Below, piece after piece: positions 25,833-35,202 of a stretch of DNA of 64,000 nucleotides. Positions within the stretch are counted from its first letter, which is position 1, and every line of letters starts with the position of its first letter. Under the pieces are notes generated by a model. The model was not told the DNA's origin and did no database searches. It saw nothing but the letters and a program-made list of their open reading frames with translations. Source of the stretch: Methanolinea sp. (GTDB lineage: Archaea; Halobacteriota; Methanomicrobia; Methanomicrobiales; Methanospirillaceae); assembly GCA_018262855.1 (NCBI GenBank), contig JADFDO010000008.1, forward strand, positions 1 to 64,000, written 5' to 3'. The position numbers and the translations under genes are program-made.

Positions 25833-26795
25833 TCAGTAGCTCCGGCGTATGAAGTAATCACCCATCTGAATGAGGAGATCGCGTTCCTGGCTCTTGGGGA
25901 GAATGGAGATCCGCTTTATCCCTGTCTTCACCAGGTTCTCCGCGGTCTCCTGCACCTCTGCAATTACCCCGAGTTGATTGAGTTTGGCGATGATGTCCTG
26001 GATCTCGGCAGGACTGAGACGCCGCTTGAAGGGTGACAGGTCAAATCCTTTCTCAAGCGCCTTGATATGGATGAGTGTCTTCTTTCCTTCCCGGATATCG
26101 GATGCCTGGTCCTTCCCGCTCACTTCAGGCGGGGCGAGGAGATCGATCAGGTCGTCCTGGATCTGGAACGCCATCCCTATACCCTGGCCAAAATGGTAGA
26201 GGGCGCTTGAGTATGAGGGGTTTCCCCCCGCAAGGATACTGCCGATCCCTGCGGATGCTGCATACAGCGCTCCGGTCTTCTTTTCGACCATCTTCAGGTA
26301 TTCACCCTCGCTCACATCGTCACGGTTCTCAAAGGCCATGTCAAGGTGCTGCCCTTCGCAGATCTCAACGCACGTTCGCGCAAGCATGGACGTGGCACGC
26401 ACTTTTGTATTATCGGGGGCTTCAGCCATGCTGATGAACTCAAAGGCGCTGGCAAAGAGCACGTCGCCTGCCAGGATTGCGGTCGGCTCGTTCCATTGGG
26501 TGTGGACTGTGGGAACGCCCCTTCTCACCTCGTCGCCATCCATGATGTCGTCATGGATGAGGGTGAAACTGTGGGTGAGCTCGAGTGCCAGCGCCGCGGG
26601 CATCACGTCCGTCGAACTCCCCTTCTTCACGGCATCCGCTGCAAGCAGCAGCACCGCAGGGCGCAGCCGCTTTCCTCCTGCAAGCAGAAGGTGTGCGCTC
26701 GCTTTGCCGAGGTCATCGCATGCCGTTCCAAAATACCGGTCAATGAGCGCGTCTACCTGGCTGGCAGTCTGTTCCAGATATTCCTTGAGATCCAT
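25833..26795 (-). CDS. idsA: Short-chain polyprenyl diphosphate synthase (likely GGPP synthase)
   Basis: This 320-residue enzyme condenses isopentenyl diphosphate with allylic diphosphates, feeding archaeal ether lipids. It has GGKRLRP (40-46), the first aspartate-rich motif DDIMD (82-86) and the second DDLID (214-218). Phe77 lies five residues before the first motif, a position that sets chain length; a Phe there matches the archaeal geranylgeranyl type, but farnesyl products cannot be excluded. It lies 25 bases after RNase J and downstream of idi, ipk and mvk, so the operon runs from mevalonate to prenyl diphosphate. Confidence 0.94.
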   Translation of the reverse strand: MDLKEYLEQTASQVDALIDRYFGTACDDLGKASAHLLLAGGKRLRPAVLLLAADAVKKGSSTDVMPAALALELTHSFTLIHDDIMDGDEVRRGVPTVHTQWNEPTAILAGDVLFASAFEFISMAEAPDNTKVRATSMLARTCVEICEGQHLDMAFENRDDVSEGEYLKMVEKKTGALYAASAGIGSILAGGNPSYSSALYHFGQGIGMAFQIQDDLIDLLAPPEVSGKDQASDIREGKKTLIHIKALEKGFDLSPFKRRLSPAEIQDIIAKLNQLGVIAEVQETAENLVKTGIKRISILPKSQERDLLIQMGDYFIRRSY

Positions 26796-26820
26796 GTCGT
26801 ACTCCTTGCCCCCATCTCCG

Positions 26821-28158
26821 TCAGGTCATCTTGACCCGTTGCCCGTTGGAGAGGATATGTACGTCGTTGTGCAGGGTATACCCGAGGGCTTCGGTGAATT
26901 CCGAGTAGCCTGATGTCATGCGGATGTGGCCGTGTGCCGGGATGATGTGCTGCGGATTCAGCATGCTGATGAACTCGTAGTGATCCTCGCGGTACGCATG
27001 GCCCGTGACATGCAGGTCCGGGAAGATCCGTGCCCCCGCCATGTTCAGGTGAGTCTCGACCATGTACCGCTGCCCGACGTTCATGGGGTTCGGGATTACC
27101 TTCGCGCTGAAGATAATCTTGTCGCCCTTTTCAACCTTGTATGGGGTATCGCCGAGAGCAACTCTCGTAAGAATTGATCCCGGTTCCCCCTGATGCCCGG
27201 TGATGATGGGTACGAATTTTTCCTTCCCGGCCTTCATCATCCTGCGGAGCGTCCTGTCCACCGTTCTCCGGTTCCCGAACATGCTCATTGTCTCGGGATA
27301 CCCGACGAGTTTCAACTGCTCGGCAGTGGACGAGTACCTCTCCATGGACCTTCCGAGCAGTACGGGTTTTCTCCCTATCTCGTGCGCACATTCGGCAATC
27401 GTCTTCACTCTCGCGATGTGCGACGAGAAGGTTGAGACAATGATCGCAGCCTTGTCGTCCTCGTAACTCGTGATGGTGTCGCGTACGAGATCCCTTGCGA
27501 CCCGCTCGCTCGGTGCCCGGCCCCGGTTGTCTATGTAAGTGCTTTCGACGATCAGGCCAAGCACGCCTTCCTTCCCGATCTGGCGGAGTCTGGCGAAGTC
27601 AGGCGGTTCTCCAATCACCGGTGTCCTGTCGAGCTTGTAGTCGCATGCATAGACGATCGCACCTTTCGGGGTGTGGAGCACCGCGGTCACGGTATCGATG
27701 ATACTGTGCTGCATCCTTACGAACTCGAGCGTCAGGTTCTGGGAGATCGTGTATTTCTGCCCGGCCTTGAGTGCAAACAGCTTGTTGTTCACCCCGAACT
27801 TCTGCTCTCCTGCGATCTGCTGGCGGATCAGTTCTGTGGTATAGGGTGTGCTGATAATCGGGGCATTGTACCGGTGTGCCAGTTTGGGAATCGCCCCGAT
27901 ATGATCAAGGTGCCCGTGCGAACAGACGATTGCCTTGACACTCCCTTCCACCGTGTTCATCATCGTATCATCAGGAATAGCCTTCATCTGGATGAGATCC
28001 AGCGAGTGCATATTCTCAACTTCCGCATCTTCGTGGATCATCACCTGGTCCAGACGAAGCCCCATGTCAAAAATAACAATGTCCTTTCCGCAGCGGACAG
28101 CGGTCATATTTCTCCCGACCTCGTCGTATCCGCCCACTGCAATTATTTCAATATCCAT
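26821..28158 (-). CDS. rnj: RNase J, archaeal beta-CASP exonuclease
   Basis: A 445-residue metallo-beta-lactamase/beta-CASP nuclease expected to act as a 5'-to-3' exoribonuclease. The metal site begins with H81-x-H83-x-D85-H86 (SHGHLDHIGA), followed by later His/Asp residues (ACDYKLDRTP) and C-terminal PAHGHIRM. The beta-CASP insert includes SERVARDLV and TGHQGEPGS, the latter typical of RNase J. Its start shares one base with the idi stop (TAATG). Its place inside the isoprenoid operon, between idi and idsA, is a gene order I associate with methanogens and has no obvious metabolic meaning. Confidence 0.93.
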   Translation of the reverse strand: MDIEIIAVGGYDEVGRNMTAVRCGKDIVIFDMGLRLDQVMIHEDAEVENMHSLDLIQMKAIPDDTMMNTVEGSVKAIVCSHGHLDHIGAIPKLAHRYNAPIISTPYTTELIRQQIAGEQKFGVNNKLFALKAGQKYTISQNLTLEFVRMQHSIIDTVTAVLHTPKGAIVYACDYKLDRTPVIGEPPDFARLRQIGKEGVLGLIVESTYIDNRGRAPSERVARDLVRDTITSYEDDKAAIIVSTFSSHIARVKTIAECAHEIGRKPVLLGRSMERYSSTAEQLKLVGYPETMSMFGNRRTVDRTLRRMMKAGKEKFVPIITGHQGEPGSILTRVALGDTPYKVEKGDKIIFSAKVIPNPMNVGQRYMVETHLNMAGARIFPDLHVTGHAYREDHYEFISMLNPQHIIPAHGHIRMTSGYSEFTEALGYTLHNDVHILSNGQRVKMT

Positions 28159-29237
28159 TATTCTCCTCCTTGTAGGTGTCCCAGCATCTGCCGGGTCTTA
28201 CCGGTAATATACACCCGTACGTTCTTGAGGTCGGCAATCTTTGCCGACCCAGAGAGAAACATCGCCGTGATCAGTTCCCTGTGAAACGTCTCGATCGTCG
28301 AGAAGAGCTGATCGTCGCTCTCCATCGCAGGCCTGAGCAGGGGAAGTGCAAGGCCACAGAGATCGGCACCAAGAGCCATCGCCTTCGCCATGTCAAGGCC
28401 GCTTCTGATGCCGCCCGTGGCGATGACCGGTCCTCCCGTACTGGCGACCTCGCACAGGCTCACTGCTGTCGGGATTCCCCAGTCCTCATACAGGGCCCCG
28501 AGTGAGACCAGCGTGCCGGCTGCATTTCCGGGGGCATTGTGAGCCCGGCAGGCTTCCACGGCAGGCCATGATGTCCCTCCCCATCCGCCGATATCGATCG
28601 CACTGACCCCCGCACCCCAGCATCTCCTGGCAGTTTCTGTTGAGATTCCACTCCCTGTCTCCTTGATGACCACCGGAACCGGGCTGTCCCGGCAGAGTCC
28701 GGCAAGGGCATCATAGCAGCCGGTTGCATCGTGATCGCCTTCGGGCTGGATGGCCTCCTGCAGGAAATTCACATGGATAGCGATGGCATTGGCATCGATC
28801 ATGGAAACTGCCCTTTCCACCCATTCCGGCCCGTGTTCTCGTAGCTGTACAATCCCAAGGTTCGCAAGCAGGAACGCATGTGGTGCCTCATCGCGAACTA
28901 CCGAGAAACTCTCTGCGAGGGCAGGATTCTCGAGCGCAGCGCGCTGGGAACCCACGCACATACCGATCCCAAACCTCTCGGCAGCCCTTGCGAGACGGCG
29001 GTTCACCGTAATGGTGTCAGGGTGTCCGCCGGTCATGGCAGCGATGAAGAGAGGGGACGAAAGCCGGTTCCCCAGGAATCTCGTGGAGAGGTCGATCCGG
29101 TGCATGTCGCATTCGGGAAGCGCTGAATGAACGAGGCGGATATCCGTAAAACCGGTATACCCCCGCTCAATTTCCTGCCCTGCGCAGATTCTCAAATGAT
29201 CCATCTTCCTTCCGGATGTGAAACGCTCCTTATCCAT
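28158..29237 (-). CDS. fni: Type 2 isopentenyl-diphosphate delta-isomerase
   Basis: This FMN-dependent TIM-barrel enzyme interconverts isopentenyl and dimethylallyl diphosphates. From 29237 the protein has 359 residues: N-terminal TSGRKMDHLRIC, AAMTGGHPDTITVNRRLA (substrate/flavin loop), GMCVGSQRAAL, HVNFLQEAIQPEGD, VVIKETGSGIS, DIGGWGGTSWPAVE and ATGGIRSGLDMAKAMALGAD, all type 2 landmarks. The start follows GGGAGG and overlaps the ipk end by 8 bases; 32 more codons are open upstream but overlap ipk. Its neighbours complete the archaeal mevalonate route. Confidence 0.95.
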   Translation of the reverse strand: MDKERFTSGRKMDHLRICAGQEIERGYTGFTDIRLVHSALPECDMHRIDLSTRFLGNRLSSPLFIAAMTGGHPDTITVNRRLARAAERFGIGMCVGSQRAALENPALAESFSVVRDEAPHAFLLANLGIVQLREHGPEWVERAVSMIDANAIAIHVNFLQEAIQPEGDHDATGCYDALAGLCRDSPVPVVIKETGSGISTETARRCWGAGVSAIDIGGWGGTSWPAVEACRAHNAPGNAAGTLVSLGALYEDWGIPTAVSLCEVASTGGPVIATGGIRSGLDMAKAMALGADLCGLALPLLRPAMESDDQLFSTIETFHRELITAMFLSGSAKIADLKNVRVYITGKTRQMLGHLQGGE

Positions 29238-30000
29238 GCTCCCTCCCGCACAGTATTGTGGTTCCTCCATGTGGCCTTCCCTGGAGGAAATCCGGGAGCC
29301 TTGATACATGAAAAACCTCTGATGCGATACCATGTGAAGATAGTTCTGACAGTTCCCTTAACTTTCCTTTCATCCCGCCCGTTACATCAGTGTGCCTGGA
29401 TCCTCCCGTGGCAACATCATCGCCTCTCTCCCCGGAGATCTCGGCGATCACGCATCCATCCTTTGAGAGGACACCGGGGACATCGGTGGCAAGGCCAATC
29501 CGGGTAAATGGCAGGTGCTCCCCGAGGTACCTGATGATCTGGTCCCCGGAGACGATGCAGGCACCCTGCACTTCGTCCATGACTACGTCACCGTGAAGCA
29601 CAGGGATGATTCCCATGTCCATCAGGTGTTGCAGGGGCCGGGTCTCGAGCGAGATTAAGCGTCCTGCCCGGGCAAATGCGCCTGCGAGGGGATGGATGCC
29701 AATCGCATCAGCCCCGGCATGTCGCAATGCCTCCACCATCATCTGGTTCAGGCGGGCGACTGACATGTGCGTCATGGCGATGCCCTGCCTGTTGGTCCGG
29801 TCGGCCCCATGTGCAAGACCGTACTGGTGCGCTTCCGGGTGGCCGAACGACCCCGCCCCGTGGACCAGGCAGAGCGGAATATCCTGACATGCTGCGATAT
29901 CCCTGGCAATCATCCCGATCGCCCCGGTATCAGCAGTGCCTTTCCTGCCCTTCTCGGTGAGCACGCTTCCTCCCACCTTGACCAGCAGCCGTTCAGACAT
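29230..30000 (-). CDS. ipk: Isopentenyl phosphate kinase
   Basis: IPK phosphorylates isopentenyl phosphate to the diphosphate, the hallmark of the archaeal mevalonate variants. The 256-residue amino-acid-kinase-fold protein has the Gly-rich LVKVGGSVLT at the start and the family-defining catalytic His54 in LVHGAGSFGHPEA, plus VLHGDVVMD and IVSGDQIIRYL. It overlaps mvk by 8 bases upstream and idi by 8 bases downstream, implying coordinated translation. Length is normal for the family. Confidence 0.95.
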   Translation of the reverse strand: MSERLLVKVGGSVLTEKGRKGTADTGAIGMIARDIAACQDIPLCLVHGAGSFGHPEAHQYGLAHGADRTNRQGIAMTHMSVARLNQMMVEALRHAGADAIGIHPLAGAFARAGRLISLETRPLQHLMDMGIIPVLHGDVVMDEVQGACIVSGDQIIRYLGEHLPFTRIGLATDVPGVLSKDGCVIAEISGERGDDVATGGSRHTDVTGGMKGKLRELSELSSHGIASEVFHVSRLPDFLQGRPHGGTTILCGREHG

Positions 30001-30862
30001 CCTTCTCCTTCCTTGCTCCCTCGGTGTCGAGATTTGTCACGAAGGCCTTGGCATCGCATGACTCAACTGCTCCGACCACCCGGCTTTTCAGATGCTTGGG
30101 ACAGATGGCAATCATGCAGCCGCCGCCTCCTGCCCCGGTCAGTTTCGCCCCGTATGCTCCCGCAGCCCTCGCCGCAAGGACGAGGCGTGAGAGAGAGGGA
30201 TGACCCGCGCCAAGGGCATCGAGGAGTGCATGGTTCATGTTCATCAGTGTCCCGAGTTTGTGCGGGTCGGAAAAATTCCGGATCGCACACATGGTGATCC
30301 CGCCAATGGAATCCATGATGGGATCACAGATCTCAGGGTTCACCTTCTTCAGCTCAGCAACCTTTTCCACCATCTTCGACGTGCTGTGCGACACAAGCGT
30401 ATTGCCGATGACCAGCGGGAAATTCTGGGGAGGAAGCCTTCTCCGCTGGGTCCCGGTGATTAGGACAATACCCCCAAAAGTCGAGACGCTCGTGTCAGTG
30501 GGACTTGCCTTCCCCTTCTGGACCTTCTTCTCGATCCCATACGCCAGGGTGGCGATCTCTTCCATGCTCATTCTCTTTCCGAACTCGTCGTTGATCGCGG
30601 AAAGGGTGGCGACCGTAACGGCAGCTGAAGAACCTAATCCCGATGAACTCGGGAGCTGTGAGTTTACATACACGCTCCCTTTCACCCCCATCTCGTCAAA
30701 GCAGCTGTCGATGTAGGGCGACCTGGCATGGTGGGCGGATTTGCTCTTCCTGACAGTTACAAATACCCGGGGCCGGATTGCCATAGCAACCCCGGGTTTG
30801 CCGTATACCACGGCATGTTCTCCGAAGAGGAACACCTTGCCGGGGGCACTCCAGGTGGCCAC
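29993..30862 (-). CDS. mvk: Mevalonate kinase
   Basis: A GHMP kinase of 289 residues that phosphorylates mevalonate at the 5 position. Motif 1 (SAPGKVFLFGEHAVVYGKPG) is at residues 5-24; motif 2 (LPSSSGLGSSAAVTVA) is near 69-84; motif 3 (GAKLTGAGGGGCMIAI) is near 238-253. These place it clearly with mevalonate kinases. It is followed after an 8-base overlap by ipk and preceded by the MEMO gene with a one-base gap. The next step enzyme (phosphomevalonate dehydratase or decarboxylase) is not in the window. Confidence 0.95.
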   Translation of the reverse strand: MATWSAPGKVFLFGEHAVVYGKPGVAMAIRPRVFVTVRKSKSAHHARSPYIDSCFDEMGVKGSVYVNSQLPSSSGLGSSAAVTVATLSAINDEFGKRMSMEEIATLAYGIEKKVQKGKASPTDTSVSTFGGIVLITGTQRRRLPPQNFPLVIGNTLVSHSTSKMVEKVAELKKVNPEICDPIMDSIGGITMCAIRNFSDPHKLGTLMNMNHALLDALGAGHPSLSRLVLAARAAGAYGAKLTGAGGGGCMIAICPKHLKSRVVGAVESCDAKAFVTNLDTEGARKEKDV

Positions 30863-30863
30863 C

Positions 30864-31655
30864 CTATATCACCGCAATGGCAGCATACCCTACAACGTCA
30901 GGGTCCCCTGTCACATCACCGCTGGTAGCATAACGGAGCAGCCTCGCTTCCCTGGCCCCCATATCCCTGCATGCCGAGCACATGGCTGCGATGGGGCCGT
31001 ACCCGCATGCACTGATTCTCCGTCCAACGATTCTCCTGTAGAATTCACCAATATCGAGCTGTTCCAGCCCCGAAATTGCATAGAGGTCCTGCTCCCTGGC
31101 TACAGCATCGGGCACATAATGGGAGAAGTCACTCGAGGCAACAATCCTGATATCCCCCCGGCCGCTCTTCCTTATTCCATCGATGAGAACGCGCGAGAGC
31201 GCGATTGCCCCTTCCATGCTCTGGTCCCCCATCAGTATCGGGACGATTCTTGCCCTGGGAAACCGGTACTTGATGAAGGGGATCTGCACTTCAAGAGAGT
31301 TCTCCTGCTCCTGGTGGGACACCTCATCCACCTCAAGGTCGAGTGACGATCCAAGGTCTGCATCATTGTCCACGATGCCAAGGGGTGTCTCCCATGGGAG
31401 GAGTGACACACATGTCCTGTGTCCCCGGTGGCTTGGTCCTATCACAATAAAAGTCCCGGAAAATGATGCTGGAATGGCGCTGAAGGAAAGTGCTGATACT
31501 TCCCCGGAATAGGGATATCCTGCATGTGGGGAAACAATCCCGAATGCTTCAACGCCGGGATTCTTGTTCCGGAAGAATGTCTCCAGCAGCTGTTCGAGAT
31601 GGTGCGGGTCCCGCGGGTAGAACATGCCGGCAACCGCGCACCGCCGAGTCTTCAT
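30864..31655 (-). CDS. MEMO1-family protein
   Basis: A 263-residue member of the MEMO family (AmmeMemoRadiSam system protein B). It opens with RRCAVAGMFYPRDP and has VSPHAGYPYSGEVSA, IVIGPSHRGH, SLEVQIPF and VASSDFSHY, the conserved His/Asp/Cys pocket residues related to extradiol dioxygenases. In archaea the gene is routinely linked to mevalonate genes and ribosomal protein S2, as here, but its reaction is not established; a metal-dependent oxidoreductase or redox role has been discussed. Neither the AMMECR1 nor radical SAM partners of that trio are adjacent. Confidence 0.88.
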   Translation of the reverse strand: MKTRRCAVAGMFYPRDPHHLEQLLETFFRNKNPGVEAFGIVSPHAGYPYSGEVSALSFSAIPASFSGTFIVIGPSHRGHRTCVSLLPWETPLGIVDNDADLGSSLDLEVDEVSHQEQENSLEVQIPFIKYRFPRARIVPILMGDQSMEGAIALSRVLIDGIRKSGRGDIRIVASSDFSHYVPDAVAREQDLYAISGLEQLDIGEFYRRIVGRRISACGYGPIAAMCSACRDMGAREARLLRYATSGDVTGDPDVVGYAAIAVI

Positions 31656-31684
31656 CGGATCTCCCTTCTTGTATCGCAGCTATA

Positions 31685-32293
31685 TTAGAGTTCGGTCTCG
31701 AAATCTTCCGCGGTGAGCGAGGTGGTGATACCACGAAGCCGCAGCATCTCCCTGGTGAGGAGGAAGTAGATCATCGAGAGGGCCTTTCTCCCTTTGTTGT
31801 TGGTCGGGATGACCAGATCAACAAGGCTCGTCATGTTGTTGGTATCGCACAATGCAAGGATCGGGATCCCGCACTGGACAGCTTCCTTGACTGCCTGGGC
31901 ATCACCTATGGGGTCAGTGACCACAAGGACCTGTGGCTCGATATATTTGGACAGGTTCTGGTTGGTGAGCATCCCGGGTATGAACCTGCCGGTTTCAGCG
32001 ATGCCTCCGATCGACTCTGCAAATTTTTTGGCCGGGTACTGGCCATACTGCCTTGATGTGACCACAAGGATACTGGAAGGATCAAACTGGGAGAGGAATT
32101 TTGCTGCGGTCTTGATACGCTCATCGGTCTCCCTGATATCCAGGATATACAGTCCATCCCCTCTCACACGGTAGATGAACTTCATCATGTCCTTGCTCTT
32201 CTGCTGGGTGCCGATATGGATACCCGCAGCGAGGTACTCTTCGACGGGAACCAGCGGTTCCTTCAATTCAATTTCCATCTCTGCTTCTGTCAT
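31685..32293 (-). CDS. rpsB: 30S ribosomal protein uS2
   Basis: A 202-residue uS2 protein of the small ribosomal subunit. It has [15 protein letters not shown] near the start, [23 protein letters not shown] (the uS2 signature), [15 protein letters not shown] and [18 protein letters not shown]. The start codon overlaps the enolase stop as ATGA, so it is coupled to eno. Length fits the archaeal form. Confidence 0.97.
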   Translation of the reverse strand: MTEAEMEIELKEPLVPVEEYLAAGIHIGTQQKSKDMMKFIYRVRGDGLYILDIRETDERIKTAAKFLSQFDPSSILVVTSRQYGQYPAKKFAESIGGIAETGRFIPGMLTNQNLSKYIEPQVLVVTDPIGDAQAVKEAVQCGIPILALCDTNNMTSLVDLVIPTNNKGRKALSMIYFLLTREMLRLRGITTSLTAEDFETEL

Positions 32294-33486
32294 GCTATCT
32301 GTTCCTCGATTCGTATCAGTTCATTCAACTTGGCAATCCGTTCCCCGCCTACCGCACCGGTCTTGAGGAATACGCACCCGAATGCGGTCGCAAGATGGGC
32401 AATGGCGAAATCGGTGGTCTCCCCAGACCTGTGGCTCATCACCGTATCCATGCCATGGACATGCGAAAGGTGGATTGCTTCGAAGGTGTCGGTCAGAGTA
32501 CCAACCTGGTTCGGCTTGATAAGAACACAGTTGGCGGAACCTATCTCGATCCCTTCCGCAATGCGTTCTGCGTTGGTCACAAAGAGATCGTCTCCGCACA
32601 CAAGGCACCTGTCCCCCACCTGTGCGGTAAGGTCGGCGAATCCGTGAAAATCCTCTTCGTCAAGCGGGTCTTCGACATATACCAGCTCGTACCGGTCTAC
32701 AAGCTCGGCAAGGTAAGTGATGTGGTCGGCAGTGGTGCGGGTGCCGTTCCTGTCAATGTAGCACCCCCTCTCCTTGTTCCACATCTGGCTCGCGGCGACA
32801 TCGATCCCCATGCCTATCGGGATGGAGAGTTCGTCCGAGATCTCGCCGATTGCCTGGTGAATGATCTCGAATGCCTCAAGATCCCCTATCTGCGGTGCCC
32901 AGGCGCCCTCGTCGCCCTTCCCACAGGGTTTTCCCTTTGCTTTCAGGATCTCCTTCACTCGCCTGTGGACCCTGGCATTGGCAAAGACTGCCTGCGTCGG
33001 ACCTTCCGCACCGGTCGCCACCACCAGGAATTCCTGGATGTCGGTTGCATTCGCTGCATGGGCTCCCCCTCCGATGATGTTGCCGAGCGGCAGCGGCATC
33101 TCGGGTACAAACACGCCGCCCAGGTAGGAGAAGAGCTCCATCCCGAGCGACGAGGCTGCGGCCTTGGCATTTGCGAGGGAAAGGGCGACTGCCACGTTGG
33201 CCCCGATCACGGAAAAGTCGGAGGTCCCGTCAAGCTCACGGAGGAGAGAATCGAATGATACCTGGTCCCTCGAATCCATCCCCTCGAGTTCGGGAATAAT
33301 ATTCGTGATCGCATACGGTATCGATTCCGACGGATCTATTACCTTTGCCTCATGGAGGCCCGTGCTGGCCCCGCTTGGTGCAGCAGATCTCCCGAACCCG
33401 CTGTCAGTGAGAATATCGGCCTCTACAGTGGGATTGCCCCTGCTGTCCAGTATGGTGCGCAGTTGTATGCTGCGGATGAGCGTCAT
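32290..33486 (-). CDS. eno: Enolase
   Basis: Enolase interconverts 2-phosphoglycerate and phosphoenolpyruvate in the central carbon pathway. The 398-residue protein has [14 protein letters not shown] (10-25), [21 protein letters not shown], the active-site [12 protein letters not shown] and a [17 protein letters not shown] segment with the catalytic Lys, then [10 protein letters not shown]. It lies between rpoK and rpsB in the ribosomal/RNA polymerase operon, a standard archaeal arrangement. Slightly shorter than bacterial enolases (about 430) but all active-site motifs are present. Confidence 0.97.
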   Translation of the reverse strand: MTLIRSIQLRTILDSRGNPTVEADILTDSGFGRSAAPSGASTGLHEAKVIDPSESIPYAITNIIPELEGMDSRDQVSFDSLLRELDGTSDFSVIGANVAVALSLANAKAAASSLGMELFSYLGGVFVPEMPLPLGNIIGGGAHAANATDIQEFLVVATGAEGPTQAVFANARVHRRVKEILKAKGKPCGKGDEGAWAPQIGDLEAFEIIHQAIGEISDELSIPIGMGIDVAASQMWNKERGCYIDRNGTRTTADHITYLAELVDRYELVYVEDPLDEEDFHGFADLTAQVGDRCLVCGDDLFVTNAERIAEGIEIGSANCVLIKPNQVGTLTDTFEAIHLSHVHGMDTVMSHRSGETTDFAIAHLATAFGCVFLKTGAVGGERIAKLNELIRIEEQIA

Positions 33487-33492
33487 GGCTGA

Positions 33493-33663
33493 CTACTTCC
33501 TTTTCACCGTAATAGGTATGACATTGTGCTGGTACTCTTCGAGCGCGATCTCCAGCGGGTCAATCCTGCTGGTCCGGATCAGGAGGGGGGCACCCATGGA
33601 TATCTGGAGTGCCCGGGCTCCGATAATCCGGGCCCGCTCATACCGAGTATAAGTCTCTTTCAT
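33493..33663 (-). CDS. rpoK: RNA polymerase subunit K (Rpo6)
   Basis: A 56-codon gene reading [20 protein letters not shown] at its start, followed by SMGAPLL and EIALEEYQ; this is the conserved helix-strand core of archaeal RpoK, equivalent to bacterial omega and eukaryotic Rpb6. It helps assemble and stabilise the polymerase around the largest subunit. It sits six bases upstream of eno and 30 bases downstream of tRNA-Pro on the same strand. The gene is shorter than 60 codons and easily overlooked, but residues and context agree. Confidence 0.95.
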   Translation of the reverse strand: MKETYTRYERARIIGARALQISMGAPLLIRTSRIDPLEIALEEYQHNVIPITVKRK

Positions 33664-33693
33664 ATACCCTCAAATGTATCCCCTAGCTTTAAA

Positions 33694-33768
33694 TGGGGTC
33701 GCTGAGATTCGAACTCAGGTCACAGCATCCCGAACGCCATAGGATGGTCCAGGCTACCCCACGACCCC
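33694..33768 (-). tRNA. tRNA-Pro (anticodon CGG)
   Basis: A 75-base cloverleaf on the minus strand: acceptor GGGGTCG pairs with CGACCCC, T arm CTGAG-TTCGAAT-CTCAG, discriminator A, and anticodon loop TTCGGGA giving CGG. The 3' CCA is not encoded. The anticodon stem (TGGCG with TGCTG) has only two Watson-Crick pairs and three G-U wobbles. It lies between rpoN and rpoK and is probably processed from the operon transcript. Confidence 0.93.
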
Positions 33769-33957
33769 TCATTGGTATGGATTGAGATCATCGATTATCT
33801 CTTTGTGGGCAAGGAACATCCTGCGACAGCAATAGCGGTCCATGCCGAGGTCATCGAGGATCTTTTTGGGATCCTCGCCTGCCTCTTTGCGGCGCTTATA
33901 CTCATCATATGCAGGGGAGATGACTTTCCCACAGGTGAAACATCGTACGGGTATCAT
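33769..33957 (-). CDS. rpoN: RNA polymerase subunit N (Rpo10)
   Basis: A 62-residue zinc protein equivalent to eukaryotic Rpb10: [13 protein letters not shown] at the start with C-x2-C and a CCRRM pair near residues 43-44, the classic zinc site. It helps assemble the RpoD/RpoL platform of RNA polymerase. It directly precedes tRNA-Pro and follows rpsI on the same strand. Confidence 0.97.
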   Translation of the reverse strand: MIPVRCFTCGKVISPAYDEYKRRKEAGEDPKKILDDLGMDRYCCRRMFLAHKEIIDDLNPYQ

Positions 33958-33989
33958 GCCGGTATGATCTCCAAATTAATTTCCATATC

Positions 33990-34391
33990 TCAACGATAAG
34001 ACTTTTGGAACTTCTTTCTCGCACCCCTGCCATGGGGTTTCTTCGATTCTTTCTGCCTGGAGTCGTTCACAAGCAGTGTCCTGTCATACTGCAGGAAGAT
34101 ATCCTTGATCTGGGGATCGTTCGACCACTTCAGAATTCCCCTCGCAAGGGCGGTGCGGACTGCTTCGGCCTGTCCCATCATCCCGCCGCCTTTCACATCG
34201 ATCGAGATATCGATCCCTTCGATGGATTTCGGGGCGAGGAGGATCGGCTCGGCGATCTTCAACCGCACCATCTCATTCGGGTAGAAGTCCAGGGGAACCG
34301 AGTTAATCCTGACTATCCCCTTCCCTGCCCGGACCGTGGCCCTGGCAATGGCGGTCTTCCGTTTCCCGCTCGTGTTGATTATCTTTCCCAT
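33990..34391 (-). CDS. rpsI: 30S ribosomal protein uS9
   Basis: A 133-residue uS9 protein: [19 protein letters not shown] near the start, the [20 protein letters not shown] segment in the middle and the basic C-terminal tail [13 protein letters not shown] whose last residues reach the ribosomal P site. The start at 34391 is set by AGGAGG nine bases upstream; an in-frame ATG at 34400 sits too close to that site. It follows rplM closely. Confidence 0.96.
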   Translation of the reverse strand: MGKIINTSGKRKTAIARATVRAGKGIVRINSVPLDFYPNEMVRLKIAEPILLAPKSIEGIDISIDVKGGGMMGQAEAVRTALARGILKWSNDPQIKDIFLQYDRTLLVNDSRQKESKKPHGRGARKKFQKSYR

Positions 34392-34404
34392 CCTCTGCAT
34401 CCTC

Positions 34405-34827
34405 CTAGTACTTTGCTCCCAGGAATGTGCTGACAGCACCGACGGTCACCGTCTTCGGGCTGTTCAGCCTGTTCATGTGCGCCTCCTCGAGGACTTCCAT
34501 CTCTTTCCCGACAAGGTCCACTGGGATTCCGACATACACCTTCACCCTCTTGAAGGCCTCCATGCCGGGGGCTCTCTTGTAGGGGAGCATCCCCCTGATA
34601 GTCCGCCGGACGATATGATCGGGTCTTCGCGGGAAGAACGGGCCTCCCTCACGGGAACCACGGCTCCTCTTGTGACCGTAATTTGAAAGAACCCGTGCCC
34701 TGCTCCCTGATATTATCGCTTTTTCGGCATTGACAATCGCAATGGTCTCGCCATTGAGAGCGCGCTTGGCCACGATACTTGCCATCCTCCCCAGGAGGAG
34801 ACCTTCACCGTTGATGATTGTGGTCAT
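34405..34827 (-). CDS. rplM: 50S ribosomal protein uL13
   Basis: A 140-residue uL13 protein of the large subunit, with [15 protein letters not shown] near the N-terminus, the [20 protein letters not shown] region and the family signature [17 protein letters not shown] at about 72-88. It lies six bases after rpl18e and 13 bases before rpsI in the conserved archaeal order eL18-uL13-uS9-RpoN-RpoK. Confidence 0.97.
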   Translation of the reverse strand: MTTIINGEGLLLGRMASIVAKRALNGETIAIVNAEKAIISGSRARVLSNYGHKRSRGSREGGPFFPRRPDHIVRRTIRGMLPYKRAPGMEAFKRVKVYVGIPVDLVGKEMEVLEEAHMNRLNSPKTVTVGAVSTFLGAKY

Positions 34828-34833
34828 CTCATC

Positions 34834-35202
34834 TCACCTGAGTACCCGTATCCTGCTCCCCTTGGGATTGTCCTTTACCAGCTCTTCGATGGTGAGGCAC
34901 TGTCCGTTCGCTTCGCGTATCTTGGTCTCGGCCGACTGCGAGAAGGTAAGGGCAGCAATCTTTACCGACATCTCGATCATACCGCTCCCGAGCACCTTTC
35001 CCGGAACCACGATCGTCTCGCCATTGCTGGCGTAGCGATTGATCTTGCTCAGATTGACCTCAGCATAATTGCGTACCGGTGCTTCCAGCCTTGTGGCCAC
35101 ATCCCGCCAGATATTCACTTCGTTCTGCCGTGAAGTGTCCTTCAGCAGGGATATGAGGTTGATCAGGCGGGGGTTTGTCTTATTATTCGTTCTTCTCTTC
35201 AT
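34834..35202 (-). CDS. rpl18e: 50S ribosomal protein eL18
   Basis: A 122-residue archaeal/eukaryotic-specific large-subunit protein. Landmarks are KTNPRLINLISLLK at the start, WRDVATRLEAP, and VVPGKVLGSGMI in the middle. Its start overlaps the end of rpoD by 20 bases on a different frame, implying translational coupling across the polymerase and ribosomal genes. Confidence 0.96.
   Translation of the reverse strand: MKRRTNNKTNPRLINLISLLKDTSRQNEVNIWRDVATRLEAPVRNYAEVNLSKINRYASNGETIVVPGKVLGSGMIEMSVKIAALTFSQSAETKIREANGQCLTIEELVKDNPKGSRIRVLR

Noticed and set aside
24860-25852. 330-codon plus-strand frame
   Set aside because: Antisense to gltX, whose motifs are complete; no independent protein features.
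32395-33258. 287-codon plus-strand frame
   Set aside because: Antisense to enolase; low-complexity shadow of a GC-rich gene.
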